Positions 47,933 through 60,500 of a stretch of DNA of 64,000 nt are shown in pieces (the first letter of the stretch is position 1; each line of letters starts with the position of its first letter). Source of the DNA: Blastomussa wellsi (taxonomy: Eukaryota; Cnidaria; Anthozoa; Scleractinia; Plerogyridae); contig OX393562.1 of NCBI GenBank assembly GCA_947652115.1, positions 22,501 to 86,500 of the forward strand, in the 5' to 3' direction. The translations under genes and the position numbers were made by a program. Under the pieces are notes generated by a model. The model made no database searches. It worked only from the letters and a program-made list of their open reading frames with translations, and was not told where the DNA came from.

Positions 47933-50900
47933 ATGGCGAAGTGTTCATGGCTATCCACCTTATTCTTTCTTTGGCTCTCAGTTTTCATTTCACATAATGC
48001 AGGAAAAATTCATCGCGCTGTATCGCGAAATACAAAGGCGACACGGGCGGAGACCGACTCGAGTACTTGGTTTTCGTTTGAGCCTTGTAAATTTCTTCCC
48101 GATTTGTCGAAGATTTTTGTGAAGAAGGAAGCTTGGCTTTATTCCATTCCAGCCACGATTCTTGTGGGCATGTGCGGTATATTTCCTCTGCTTGTTATAC
48201 CAGTCGAAGCAGGACATGCGTTACGAGAAGGCGGTAAGTTACTTTGTTGGTTTTGTCTGTGGGGAAAATTCATTTTAGTTCTCTAGCTGCGCTGCGTGAA
48301 TTTTATTCGACACTCTGAGTGAAAAGTTCTCGCGGGTTTTCCTCAATCGGAAATCCTGAACGAGAAATAACTTTGATGCATGAACGTTTTTCACAGTTTG
48401 TGTTAAACTGAAAATGAAGAAAACATCTATTTAGAACAGGTTCGCCAGCTTAATACTTTCACAGATGTGGTCAAATTTAAATTCGCAGGAGAAACTGATC
48501 GTCCTTAGCAAAAGCACAACGGATCGACGCTATTTAATCAGCTGTCTTTTAATGAATCGCACATTATACACATCATTTATGTTTTTCTTAAACTGTGAAT
48601 TTTCCATGTTAAATTTCCTCTCCGAGAATGGCTTGTCAGATGATAAGTGAAACTGAACAGCTTATATACATACGCTTATACATTGTATGCTTCGCTTGCA
48701 CTTCATCAGACTTCGGTCATCCACTGTCCTCAAATCTGTTTCTCGTGAAGGATTTCCCATGCGTTAAAACTCAATTTCCACGGGATTTTCAATGACATGG
48801 CCTTTCTCTCATATGTGTTTTATTCCCGTATGTGCGACGACAACTGCATGGAAAACCTTTACTCCAAACGATTAAATAAGTTATCATATTTTTTTCCTTG
48901 TATCTGTTTTATTCCCGTATCTGCGACGACTATGGAAAACCTTTTCCCCAAACGATTAAATGAGTTATTTAGGTTTTATATTTTTTCTTGAATTCGGATG
49001 AGCAATAGCCTTCTCTTTTTAGCTAATACTTACTTTTCATAATTCACTTCTACAATATTCAAATTAAATTTCTCCTCTGTTTTCAGGAAATGTAAACTAA
49101 ACCTGTTGTGTGGTTGTATTCAACAACCTTCAAATTATCATTATGAAAGATGGGTGTATTGTGACTCCATTGTGAGACAAACGAAGAAAGTTCATCTTTT
49201 CAAATTATTGTAGTTGAAAGCAAAACATAAGTACCTCAGTTGGCAATATGTTGCGTTTCATTCACATTGCAAATTTCGTCACTTCGTTTCTTTTTTGTTT
49301 CCGTATTTACAGTGTCCCCAATTAGCACAGCTAGTGCTAAATAAATAGACTTAGCAACATATTAGTTTACCAGCTATCAATTGTAAGTTACAACTTTTTT
49401 AAAGTGCATATGAAGTGAAATTTGGTTTTGTATATTTCTAAAATTCGCATCTTCAAATATAAGATCCCAAAGTTTGCGCTATTTTCCGAGCGAGTGCTTC
49501 ATCACTGGTTCCAAACACCGAGAAACAGATGAAATCATGAGGTTGAAGGCAGAGTGCTTTTATTGTTTCGAGGTGTTCGGAACCAGTGATGAAGCACGAA
49601 GCCTGAGTTTTTGACATGTCTTCTGAAGTGAACAACAAGAAATTAGGCAGTGTGAAATATTGTGCATGATTTATTAGCTTCCAACCTCAAGGGAAGAAGG
49701 AGAGGCAAATTTTGGCAAGTCGAATACGGTATATGAAGAAGAGAATTGCTGGTTAAGAAAGCCATCACCTGTCAATGACTTTGAATTATTTTTAACAAAT
49801 GGCGAATTACTAATGGTCTGTTAAAAGATTCCATTTTAGAGGCAGGACTTTTGAATTTCCACCGAGTACCATTTATGGAATAGTACAGGGCATCCAACTC
49901 TACCTGTATTTTAGAAATTGCTGTTATCATTATTTCCGATTCAAATGCTTCTGTTGTGTTTAATTTATTTGGTTTACATGAGCGAATCTTCATGTCCAGT
50001 GATGAAACAGATGAAAACCATGAGTGATTTGGATATGTGAGCCAAAGCACATGTGGTTTTCACCTGAGTTTTCATTGGGTATCAAAAAGTCATGCATGTG
50101 ATGACTTTGGCCAATTTTATTGGCTTTTGCACTCATGAATAATTAATGAGTGTGAGAATTTCAGTTGATAACATGAGCTGTATAATTTATTCTGTAAATG
50201 TTTGATTCTGTTATTTTGACAAGACACTAAATACCTTCCATGACAATTGAATAAAGTTTCCATGAATGAGGGTATCTGCAGTGGGGTCAACTGTTTAGCG
50301 TATAAAGATGTTTTTTGCTAGCGTAACCATATAAACAACAAAATATCAACTGACTGACTGTATGCAGTACCCAACAGCCAAAGGTTGAAAACTTTCTACT
50401 ACAAATAACAACAATTTTTAGATACAAAATAATATGAATTTCAGTTTACTTTGAAATCATCTCAAATGTCTATCACTTCTCGAGGTTCTTTGTATCATGA
50501 TCATTTTTCCTGTGTTTTTGACACTGTTGAGTGTCCTGTTTGAGAGAGCATGACTTGTTTGGTCCTTGTTCATTCTCGTCCCCAGAGGCTGCGATTTGTT
50601 TGGTCAGCACCAAGAAATTGAGACCTGGCCGCAACCAAATTGTGAGCAGTTAAAAAACTCCTTGGTAACCCCGCCTCATTAACAAACTATACCTCACCGG
50701 AGTACCACAATGTCAATTGCTCTCAGCAAGTATTGTGTTACTCGCCTGGTCCCCTCAGGTCGTGTGTCATGACGAGCGTGTACTGGCACAATGGAGATCT
50801 TTTTACCTTTGATATTTTAAAGCAAACGGCCGCTTGGCATCGATGACTGAGCCTGCAGTGAGTTGTTGTTGAGTTAAAATGAAACTAGAACATCATTTTA

Positions 50901-53900
50901 AGCTGGTATTTTTCGCTTGGCTCGTCGGACGTTCCGAACTGGAGTGTGCAGCCTTGTTCTTTTCTTTGTAGTGGGGAACCCAGAAAGCGATAACTCGCCT
51001 AAATGGCCAAGAATCAGCAAAATAAGCGTTCAGACAAGAATAAAAATACAGTGAAAGTAAGGCAAGGCAATTTTAGATAAGATTTGGCAGTATTTCAGTT
51101 TGATAAAAGGTGTTGTAAAATATTCCCATACAAACTCTTATATTTTTGCCATGACAGCTATTATGCAATATGATACTGATCACAACGTGAACTTGGCCTG
51201 CCTGTGATCAGATTTGTCAGATTATACTTGTGCATGTGTAGAGTGATGGGAAGTCTGTGAATCGCGTCTGGGGTTGGACCTTCCCAGAGATTACGATTCT
51301 TGGTGCTGACCAAAAGGATCTCGGCCTCTGGGAACGAGAATGACCCTTACTCTGTCATATTTTGTGACATTCCCCGAGCCTGTGCTCTGTCTGTCTGTTT
51401 AGATACCAGTTTCAAGCTTTCCCCACGGCCTCTTCTTTGCTTGTGTGTACGTCTCATTTTACTGCAGACAAAGGACGAGGGTTGTGCAGGGGTATTCTTG
51501 TGATCTCCTGATTTTACTTTCTGTGAAACATTAATTTAATAAATTAATTAACCTATATTTGTGATTACATCACTTTATTCCACATGATTTTGGTTCACGA
51601 GACCTCTGGAAGATTTATGAAGACTGAAAACCTGTGCAATTGTTGTAGTGTCTCCTAAATATAAGGCATCGGCAACTGCCAACTAACTGAGAGCTGTACT
51701 CAATGATTTTGGTGCTTTGCATGCATATCATAGGACAGTAAAATGGCTTATTTTTTCTGTTGACAATGCTGGTAGAAATTTCTTCCATGCTATAGGGGCT
51801 GAACCCTCACGGCTGGGTTTAGCCCCTACATAAATGCACATTGAAGGGAGAGTTCAGGGACAGGACTAGCCTAAATTATGCTGGAAAAGTCGAAAATGAC
51901 GAATGCCTTATTCTGCCAGCAGAAAGCCTAGTAAAAGTATGATATCAGAAAATGAGAAGGCTTGACTGTATGATTGATTCCCATGTCCTTGGGTTGATTC
52001 AATTTCTTTGGAAAGGAAAGAATTGTAAAAAGTGTTGTATTATTAAAAAGAACTGTATAAGTAAGTCATCAAAATACTTTCAGAGTTCCTGGAAGATGAC
52101 TTAGAATAGTGTTTCTTTAAACGAAGATGTTTTCCCTCGACTGAAACTATTTTTCATTCACCCAATGAAAAAATATGCTCTTGCCGGCTTTTCAAAGTTG
52201 TGGAAGTATTACAATATAATGGCGTAAACGTGAAAGTGATCAGCACTAAGAGGACTACAGTCAAGATGGGTTTATTACATTAAAACATGCCTGTAGTTTG
52301 ACTTCCATTCTTGGGTTCATGAATTATTAATGAGTTTGAAAACTTGGGCAAGCAGGAAAGTGTCCCAGGCAAGCAAAATTTGAGGCTTACTTGCCCAACG
52401 GGCAAGGTGACATTCAAATATTTTTCGAGACCTGGAATAGGTAGAGACGTCTATCAACAGTGATTAAGGTATACAATAATCAATTTGCATTTCTCTATTT
52501 TTAAATACTCCTTTGCTACTTTTCTGTGCGTAATTAAGAGCAGGATAAATTGGTACATTACTCTGACTCTTATTTTCGTGATTTGGGGAAATGAAATGTT
52601 AATATCCGGGTTTTGTGATTTGTTGCTTTTTACACCCGTTAATCATGCTGGAGACCTGCCTTCCCTCTCCCAGTATTAGTATAACCCTCAAGGAAAAGAG
52701 GGACTACTCGCAGTCGACTTTAATCCAGACATTTGCTAATATCAGTGTTGATTTTGTTCTTTTTGCAGTCACTGCTGACCACCTGAAGTTACTCTTAAGT
52801 TTTGCTGTTGGTGGCCTACTAGGAGATGTGTTTCTTCATCTTTTACCAGAGGCATGGACTCATGTCAATAATGGTAAAATTGTTTCTACAGCTGTAACAT
52901 TATATTGCCTGTCAAAATTTACAGCATAGCATCTGTTTGATCTTTTTTGAAACAAATTCTTATAAATCAGGTTGATTATATTAAAATAAACATGTTTTAC
53001 TCAAATCCTAAGGCCTTTAAGGTGGTAGACTTGACTTTAGCTCAAAAATGAAACATGCCACGATTTGAACAACTACATGGATTTATTCATAATCCCAAGA
53101 GATAAGCTCTTCTTTTCTAATACACGCGGAATAATCAAAGCCCAAAGTCAGGTTGCTAGACCTTACGAGCTTGATTTAGAAAGAGGCATTGTGTTACACT
53201 ATCGATCATTGCAAAATATACACTTTACGCCGAAATCAATCCCTCAAATCGATTTATGCGTTTTAAATTAAAAGTAGAGTACATATTAAATAAACTTAAC
53301 TGGTGCCCTTTATGTCCTCCCTTGGCATTTTAGCTCCATTTAAATGCTGTATTGCGCTTAAATTTGTTTCTCGAAGTCGTGACAGAATATTTACTCAACA
53401 CCATCACAGCACGAGACATACATGCGTAGTAAATCAGTACGCATATTATCCACTGTGCTCTTTAGCCGAGGTCTCAATTTCACATTGTTGCTATGCATGA
53501 CATATTTGTTTACGACACCATGTTGAACTTCGTCAATGGACAGATAACATGGTAGATCTTTGGCATTTTTCGAATGTTAATCAGTCCTTTGTTAATACAA
53601 ACACTTCGGACAGCGGTTTTCTAAGGAGAAATCAAGATGGCTCCCACAAAGCAAGCATTTAGAAAGAGATTTATGCGATGAATTGAGGGCACGAACAGAC
53701 CGCATTTAAAGGTGTTTGAATAATAAAGACAAAGAATTATCGTTTCTGGATGAAATTTACACAGTTTATTTTATAGATATGAAAGAAACTTTCTGTGGGA
53801 GCCTGGATCGGAAAAAGCTTTCTTCTCGATAATATCGCCACGCAAAAATATGATGCATGCCGTTTACTACAACAGCGAATATCTTGCGAAATAGGTGCAG

Positions 53901-54665
53901 TTTAGTTCCAGGCTACTGCAGATTTTTTCCTTTTCTGGATGGGAATAATCTCCGATATTATTCCAAACTGTGTCTCAAAAGGTAAAGCCGTAAAATGTAA
54001 AAGTCTTTTTTTTGAGCCCGCAATTAATTTGGGATTTGTCACCTGAGGTGTGAAAATTGTCACCTCAGACATTATTTTTTTAAAAGCCCACTTTTTGTTG
54101 TCTCAGCCTGTCATGTTTTTATATCAGACGGTTGCTTTAATTTCAGGAAATATCTGTCCAAAATGGACCCTCTAAAGTCAGGTGTACCTCCTTAGAGAGG
54201 GTCCCCTATGTACTCCCTTGCCAAATTGAATCACGCTTCACGAATAACCAAAATGTTCTATCGTCCACACAAAATCAAGGTGATTCCTGGTTAGACTGTT
54301 ACGCTTGGAAGGCGTAAAACCACTGATTTGATTTCATGTATGATTGTGCACATGATAAAAGAATAATAAAGAATAATAAAAGAAAAATTAATAAATACAG
54401 TAGTTACAATCATGCTTCATGTAAAAAGTATAGGTGATCCTCTTTAAAACAAATTCCAGTTACTTGTATAATAAAATTCAAGTGTTTCAATTAAAGTGGC
54501 TATGTTTGCTTTGCTGATATTTCAGATGGCAATCCTCATACTAATCATTTCTACATTGGCTTCTGGGTGATTTGTGGACTTTTTGTTTTTCTCACACTTG
54601 AGAAAGTATTCAGTGAAGAAAATGAAGGTGATAATGCTAACAAAAAGGCAAAAGAAGAAGAAAAG
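47933..54665 (+). CDS. SLC39A13: Zinc transporter ZIP13-type (SLC39A13), 5' half only
   Basis: ZIP-family zinc transporter of internal membranes. Three exons found: 47933-48233, 52769-52873, 54526-54665, with GT..AG borders and matching phases (1, 1, 0), giving 182 residues. The start MAKCSWLSTLFFLWLSVFIS is a clear signal peptide. The first membrane helix contains GMCGIFPLLVIPVEAG, and exon 2 contains LLSFAVGGLLGDVFLHLLPE, both very close to recalled vertebrate ZIP13. Exon 3 encodes FWVICGLFVFLTLEKVF, followed by an acidic/lysine loop. The metal-binding HNFxHG and HExPHE helices are not in this window, so the remaining exons must lie beyond 64000. The third intron holds the BEL/Pao element in opposite orientation. 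Confidence 0.9.
48810..48985. repeat. Tandem duplication, unit about 85 bp
   Basis: tgttttattcccgtatgtgc and tgttttattcccgtatctgc start two diverged copies, sharing gaaaacctttNcNccaaacg and attaaatNagttat. Confidence 0.8.
49492..49600. repeat. Inverted repeat, arms of about 30 bp
   Basis: gtgcttcatcactggttcca at 49494 onward pairs with ggaaccagtgatgaagcac at 49579-49597; pairing continues inward through caaacaccgag/aggtgttcg. The loop is about 45 bases. SLC39A13 intron 1. Confidence 0.85.
50568..51345. mobile_element. Element with inverted ends in SLC39A13 intron 1
   Basis: The left ttctcgtccccagaggctgc...ttggtcagcaccaagaa is matched inverted on the right (ttcttggtgctgaccaaaag...cctctgggaacgagaa), about 55 bp with mismatches and small indels. 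No ORF. Confidence 0.7.
53017..54196. mobile_element. Element with inverted ends TAAGG.GGTA.AC.TGACTTTAG
   Basis: Left end at 53018 (taaggtggtagacttgactt), right end at about 54171-54196 (reversed taaggaggtacacctgactt). About 1.2 kb, in SLC39A13 intron 2. No transposase. Confidence 0.65.
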
Positions 54666-55362
54666 GTGAGGTCTACCTTTTGGAATCCTTTAAAGATGAA
54701 TTCTAATGCATCCTTAAAGTATACCTGCCAACATTTTCTTATCCAAAGACGTGAGACCTTTTACCCCGGAGGAGCCTATTTCTGAAGATGTCACGATGAT
54801 TTGTGAACATTTCCGAATGTGGACGAGGATTTCCAAAGGCGTATAAAGGTTTCAGATGACTCGTTCCCAGTGTCTTTTGCTTTGAAAAATCAGAAATCTT
54901 GAGGAAAAGAATCGTCATTTAATATTCATTTTACAGAAAATTTTCGTTACATATATTTTTAAATGTGTTATTTAGAGCTATCGCAGCTCACATTTTCGAT
55001 ACAGGCATGAGAATTTGGTTCATAGGCGTGAGTTGGCATGAGATCAAAGTTTTCAGCCCACAGGCAGGAGACCCGGGCCTAAGGCATGAGAGTTGGCAGG
55101 TATACCTTAAAGGAGAAGGTTGCTCCGAAAAACGTATTTTTTGTCAATGCCAATGAAAGGTTGCATCAAGTTTAGCTACTCATTGAAGTTTCAGCCTCTA
55201 TAGTGTAGGACGGTTTTCCTAATGAACCTCGTCTCCAAAGAGGTCCAAAATTCAACATTGTTACCGCCATTTTGAAACAGTTTTCAGCAGTTTTTCAACT
55301 AAATAAAGTTTTAAGGTAGAAGAATCAGTGCGAAGGATGAGGTCTATTAAGCTAAATCTATA

Positions 55363-55600
55363 CCAGGCTGTGTTTTCGTGATCCCTTCCGGTGTTTCACA
55401 AAGACTGCTTTGACGTATGGTCTTTTCTTACTAAGACAGATGTTGAATCATATGTTGATATAATGAATCAAGTGATTTGGAATAATAAGACTATAGTTAG
55501 AGATGGCAAATCAATATATCAACCCGTGTTTCACAAATGTGGAATACTTAAAGTTGGTGACCTAATCTCGAATGACCTTGATGCATTTTTCAACTAAATA
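55363..55600 (+). mobile_element. LINE RT C-terminal scrap between two direct repeats
   Basis: The frame at 55391-55597 (FDVWSFLTKTDVESY... IIWNNK-like, DGKSIYQPVFHKCGI, VGDLISN) resembles the region after the RT domain of LINE proteins (WNNxxI...GI..ISDL). It is flanked by 74-bp near-identical direct repeats at about 55288-55362 and 55587-55660, so it may be an insertion or one end of a duplication. Confidence 0.5.
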
Positions 55601-55719
55601 AAGTTTTAAGGTAGAAGAATCGGTGCGAAGGATGAGGTCTATTAAGCTAAATCTATGCTACGAAGCGAACATGTCAACATCCACCATCTTGGATTTTCCA
55701 AACATTACATTGTATATTG

Positions 55720-56710
55720 TGAAATAAGATAAGATAAGATAAGACTTTATTAGTTTTCCACCAAATGGGTTTTAAAAACTAATTACAATCAATGCTAAGT
55801 ACATTAAAAAAAATTAAGGATATAAAATTCCAATAAATGTTAAAATATATCGTATTGCTAATTAAAAACTACTGAGGAATTCCTTTAAATGTCTCTTGAA
55901 GATTGGCAAATTATCACATTCTCTTATTTCACGTGGAATAGAATTGCAGAAACTCATTGCACGGTATAAAAATGTGCGTTGCCCAGAAGCTGACTTACAG
56001 GCTGGGATGTTCAAGTTATTCTTATATCTGGGATTACAGTCATGAACGCAAGCACATGTCTTAAATCTATGACAAAGGTAGCTAGGGGCTAATCCCTTAA
56101 CACATTTAAATGCTAAAACTCCAAGTGTGTATTTAAGAAAACTGGTCACGGGATGCCACCTTAGCTCTCTTAATACCGGTGTTATATGGTCAAATTTCCT
56201 CTTTTGAGTGATGATTCTACAAGCAAAATTCTGAACCTTCTGCAGCTTCGAGATATTTTTCTTTGAAGTCTTGGACCACATCGGAGAACAGTAGTATAAC
56301 TTACTAAACACTAAAGCATCTATAACCTGTTGTAATGTCCTAGCATGAAACAGATGGACACTGTTTGGGTGACATGTTCATCATAGCTGTCCACCTGTAG
56401 ACCAAGGTCCCGAGCAGAAGGAGATGGAGTGACCTTCTTTCCAAGAAGGGTGACATGAAAATCAGCGGGCAGCCTCTGAAGCATCTGACGTATGCCCAAC
56501 ACCAGCAGCTTGGTTTTCTCTGGGTTTATGAGAAGGCTGTTGTAACAGCACCAGCTTGCGAATTTTTTTAAGTCCTTGTTTATCTGTTCAATCATATTAC
56601 TAGCCTCAGCAACTGGGAACGAAAGGTATACCTTCGAATCATCAACATATGATTCTAAAGAGCACACGTCTGGTATTGCAGGCTTGCAACATTCCATACT
56701 TTTCCAACTG
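55720..56710 (-). mobile_element. 5'-truncated LINE, RT C-terminal part and 3' tail
   Basis: Two frames offset by one shift: 56320-56697 with SLESYVDDSKVYLSF (the RT active site; Val replaces the usual Ala of YADD) and NPEKTKLLVLG; and 55862-56311 with KLYYCSPMW, LQKVQNFACRIIT and LRWHPV. It ends in a (TCTTA)n tail on the minus strand (taaga repeats at about 55724-55748), typical of CR1-like LINEs. Inactive. Confidence 0.82.
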
Positions 56711-57327
56711 TGGCAACACCTTCCACATGATAAAATGGCTCCTAACTTTTTGGTCTTGCGACCACTTTGGAAAATTTAGGAGCCAGATGGCTCCTTGAAA
56801 AAAAAGTTAATTTTGTGCCCACATTCCTTAAAAGTGAGAAAGTTGTACAAGCCCAATAATTATCTGGAGTCAGCTTTTCGTTTTGATGGGTATAGTTAAT
56901 GCTTTCTGCTTCCTGCCAATTTTGAGTCAGACGGATAGATGTCACATAAACATGGCCTGGCTGTCAAGTACAGTTTCAAAATAGTGGCATCAATGTGGAA
57001 TTTTGGGCTTCTTTCAAGACACATTTCTTCAGGATAGCACGCACTTTAGAGGCTGAAACTTTGGTGAGTGGAAAAACCCATTGTTTACTTGCTACAGGTG
57101 GTGCCAAAAAAGTAAGCCTTTTGGAGTGACCTTCTCCTTTATTAAATTAGCATTGACATACTGAGTTGACCTAAATGTGGTAAGAACAAAAATGTGGCTT
57201 GTGGGTCACTGAATGTTTATACCACACCTTTTTATGTCTTCTGTAATCTATATAACTGAACAGTGAGACACATTGTAAAATGGAATCTATTTGTCATGAA
57301 TGTTTTACATGACTTGTATACCGTGAT

Positions 57328-57551
57328 TGTGGGGAAGCAGTAAATACGACAGAGAACTCAATGTAATTATACTGTATTTCTCTGATGAGACAGCATCAAC
57401 ACAACATGGCGGTCATGATAAGCGAGAAAGAGCGGGAAAACGAGTTCAGTTCTTGTGACGTAAACATTACATAAGTGACCGCTGACCAGATAACGAATTA
57501 CACGAAAAGAAACAAAATAAACGTTCAAATGTCGATTATAACTATTTCACA
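57328..57551 (-). repeat. 3' LTR of the BEL/Pao element
   Basis: 224 bp. The stop codon of the polyprotein frame lies inside this LTR (frame ends at 57542). It matches the 5' LTR over its full length by eye. Confidence 0.95.
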
Positions 57552-60500
57552 TCCTCCGGGGGGGCGCAAATGTCCTTGGCCCAGTCTGCAATTCTCCTTA
57601 TCGCCCGTCGTGCTGCATCTCTTTGTGATCTCCTTACAGGGGTTAGAGTTTCCACTGTGGTTGCTTGGTCTTCTGTGCAACACTGAGCTTCCTTGGCTTG
57701 AACTTCTAGAGGGTGCAATCTTGTTATGGGACGGTTTGTTGTTCCATTGGCAGTGCGTAAATTTGCGGAACGAACAAGTCCATTGCGACCTCTGTTAATG
57801 GATGTGACAAGTGCTAGTTTCCAGTTTACTCTAGGGCTGTCATCGTGGATTAGAACTACATCACCAGCCTTCACGGATTCTGTGTTGATTCCTGAACCTT
57901 TGTGGAACTCTCGGAGGGAGGTGAGGTACTCGTGACGCCAACGTTGCCAAAAGTGCTGAATAAGTAAGGTTACACGTTTTGCCCTTCGAAGGAAATCTGT
58001 GCTTGTTTGGTACGTGGGGTCACTCACTTCGTCACTTTCTACTAGTGGATGTGGTAGTGACGTTATTCGTCGACCATAAAGTAGATGTGCAGGGGTTAAT
58101 GCCTCTTCATCCTTAATGTCCGAGGAGACGTAGGTTAGGGGACGATCGTTTAGAATTGCTTCCACTTCAACAACAATTGTCTGAAGAGTGCATAGGTTGA
58201 CTGCAGCTCTGCCGAGTACCTTCTTGATGGTGGATTTGGTGAGACCGATGAGGCGTTCCCAAAACCCGCCGTACCAAGGCGCCTTCTTGGGGATGAATAA
58301 CCATTCAATGCCTTCCCTTGCGAGTGTTTCCTTGAGCGCATGAGATTGAAACAGTTCCTTTAGTTCATTGTTCGCTGATACAAATGTTGAGGCATTGTCA
58401 GATATTAGTTTCCTTGGAAGAGACTTCCGACTTGCAAATCTGCGAAAGGCTAGTAAGAAGGCTTCAACAGTCAAATCTTCGACAACTTCAAGATGAATAG
58501 CCCTGGTTGTTGCACAAGTAAGGAGACATATGTAGACCTTTGTTTCGATTCCAGCATTTCGAACATACAGAGCTCCGGTGTAGTCCACCCCAGTGACTTC
58601 AAAGGGTTGTGTTTGTTGCATTCTTGACTTGGGAAGGGGTGGTGGGTCTGGTGCATTGTAGGCTGTTCCTGAGACCTTTCTGCAGGTTACGCATTTGTCA
58701 ATTAAGGTTTTGACGCGTTGTCGGCCAGAAGGAACCCAATAAGTTTGACGCAGGGCAGTAAGTGTTGAGTTGACACCTGCATGAAGCTGCTTGACATGGG
58801 TGGAGCGAATTACAAGATCTGTGAAGTTGTCTTTGCTTGGTAGCAGCAGAGGGAATTTGGTGTTGCCACCTAAGGGTGCGTTGTGTATCCTCCCGCCACA
58901 GCGTAGAAGACCACCGTCATCAAGGAAAAGGCGAAGTTGACGTACCAAAGTTGTACGGTGTCGTGACTTTGAGAGGAGGTTGTCAATTTCAGCATAAAAG
59001 ACAACAGACTGACGATTTTTTACCCATTCTGTCATGGCATGATCATATTCCATAGCTGTAATTGGACCTTGTTGGCTGACTTTCTTCTGGAGAAGCCTTA
59101 CAAATCTGAAAACATAGGCTGTAACGCGTAGAAGCTTTGGCAAACTGCTGAAATCCGATGGAGTAATCAGGCGATGAAGGCCTTGCTGTTGAACTGAAAC
59201 TGTGCCATTTGCAGTAGACTCATCACTAGAGGTTTCAGTGGCTAAGTGAAGAACCTCTGTTGTAGGCCACAAAGGCCACTGGGATCTGTTTGGTAACCAT
59301 GTGGGACCATGCTTCCACAGCGAAGAAATCTTCAGTTGATGTGCTGTTATCCCTCTTGTGAGAAGATCAGAGGGGTTTTCAGTTGTAGGACAGTACTTCC
59401 AGTTTGAAATTGATGTCAGTTTATTTACTTCTTGGATGCGAGTGTTGACGAATGGCTTCAATACCTTGGTGCTTTTGAGCCAGTGAAGAACAATTTGGCT
59501 GTCAGACCACGATGTGACTCTCGTAACTTGCAGTTGTTCTTGAAGATATGAAGCTAAACGTGCGGCTGTTAGAGCTGCCATAAGTTCCAATTCTGGAAGG
59601 GTGAGTTTCTTCTTTGTCGGAGCAACACGCGACTTTGCCATAGCTAGCGATGACTGGTCTCCACGTACTAAGTAAGCGGCGGCTCCATAGGCTTTCTGGC
59701 TTGCATCAGCAAAAACATGTAGCTCTATATCGCTGTTATCAACAGAGACATCAGAAGAGAAGTAGCGACGCGGGAACTCAAGTTTGGTTGCATCTCCTAT
59801 CTCCTTTGCTAAAGTACGCCATTTTTGATCAAGAGAAGGTGGAAGGGGCTCGTCCCAATCAATCCCTTCCTTCCACAGTTCTTGTATTAGAATCTTAGCT
59901 GCAACGGTGACTGGTTGAAGTAAGCCGAGTGGATCAAAGACTTTTGCTGTTTCTTGTAAGATCTCTCTCTTGGTTGACAACGGAGGGGTAGAAGTTGCTT
60001 GTTTACATGAGAATCGTAACGTGTCTGAAGTTATGTCCCATACCATGCCAAGTACCTTTTTAGTTGGGCTGGTGTCAAGGACTTGATCCTTGGCTGCAAG
60101 ATGTTGAACACTAGGACTGTTTGAACTCCATGACCTGAGATTGAAGCCCACCGGTGACATCTTGCTCCTGGCCTTTTGGTAATAGTTGACTGCTGAACCA
60201 TCATCGTTTGTTCCTGAGGCGAGATCATCCACGTACAGATTTCTTAACATATCCATGCTGACTTGGTCTGTAGACTGTGTGAGGTGCTTGTTTAGAGTGG
60301 CATTTAAGATGAAAGGTGAACTTGTGGCACCAAACATGACAGACTTGAATCGGTAGACAATGAATTCACTCTCCGGGTCATCTGTGTTGGACAGCCAGTA
60401 GAATCGTGTGGCATCTCGATCAGCTTGGTCTAGGTTTACATGTAAAAATGCCTTTTCAATGTCTGCAGTTATGGCATACTGGTGGAGACGGAAGCGTAGA

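Larger units (their letters stand above)
55104..57140. mobile_element. Large element with inverted ends AAAGGAGAAGGT..CTCC
   Basis: Left end at about 55104 (ttaaaggagaaggttgctcc), right end at about 57120-57152, reverse complement ttaataaaggagaaggtcac. It encloses the LINE fragments above, probably by nested insertion. No transposase seen. Confidence 0.5.
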
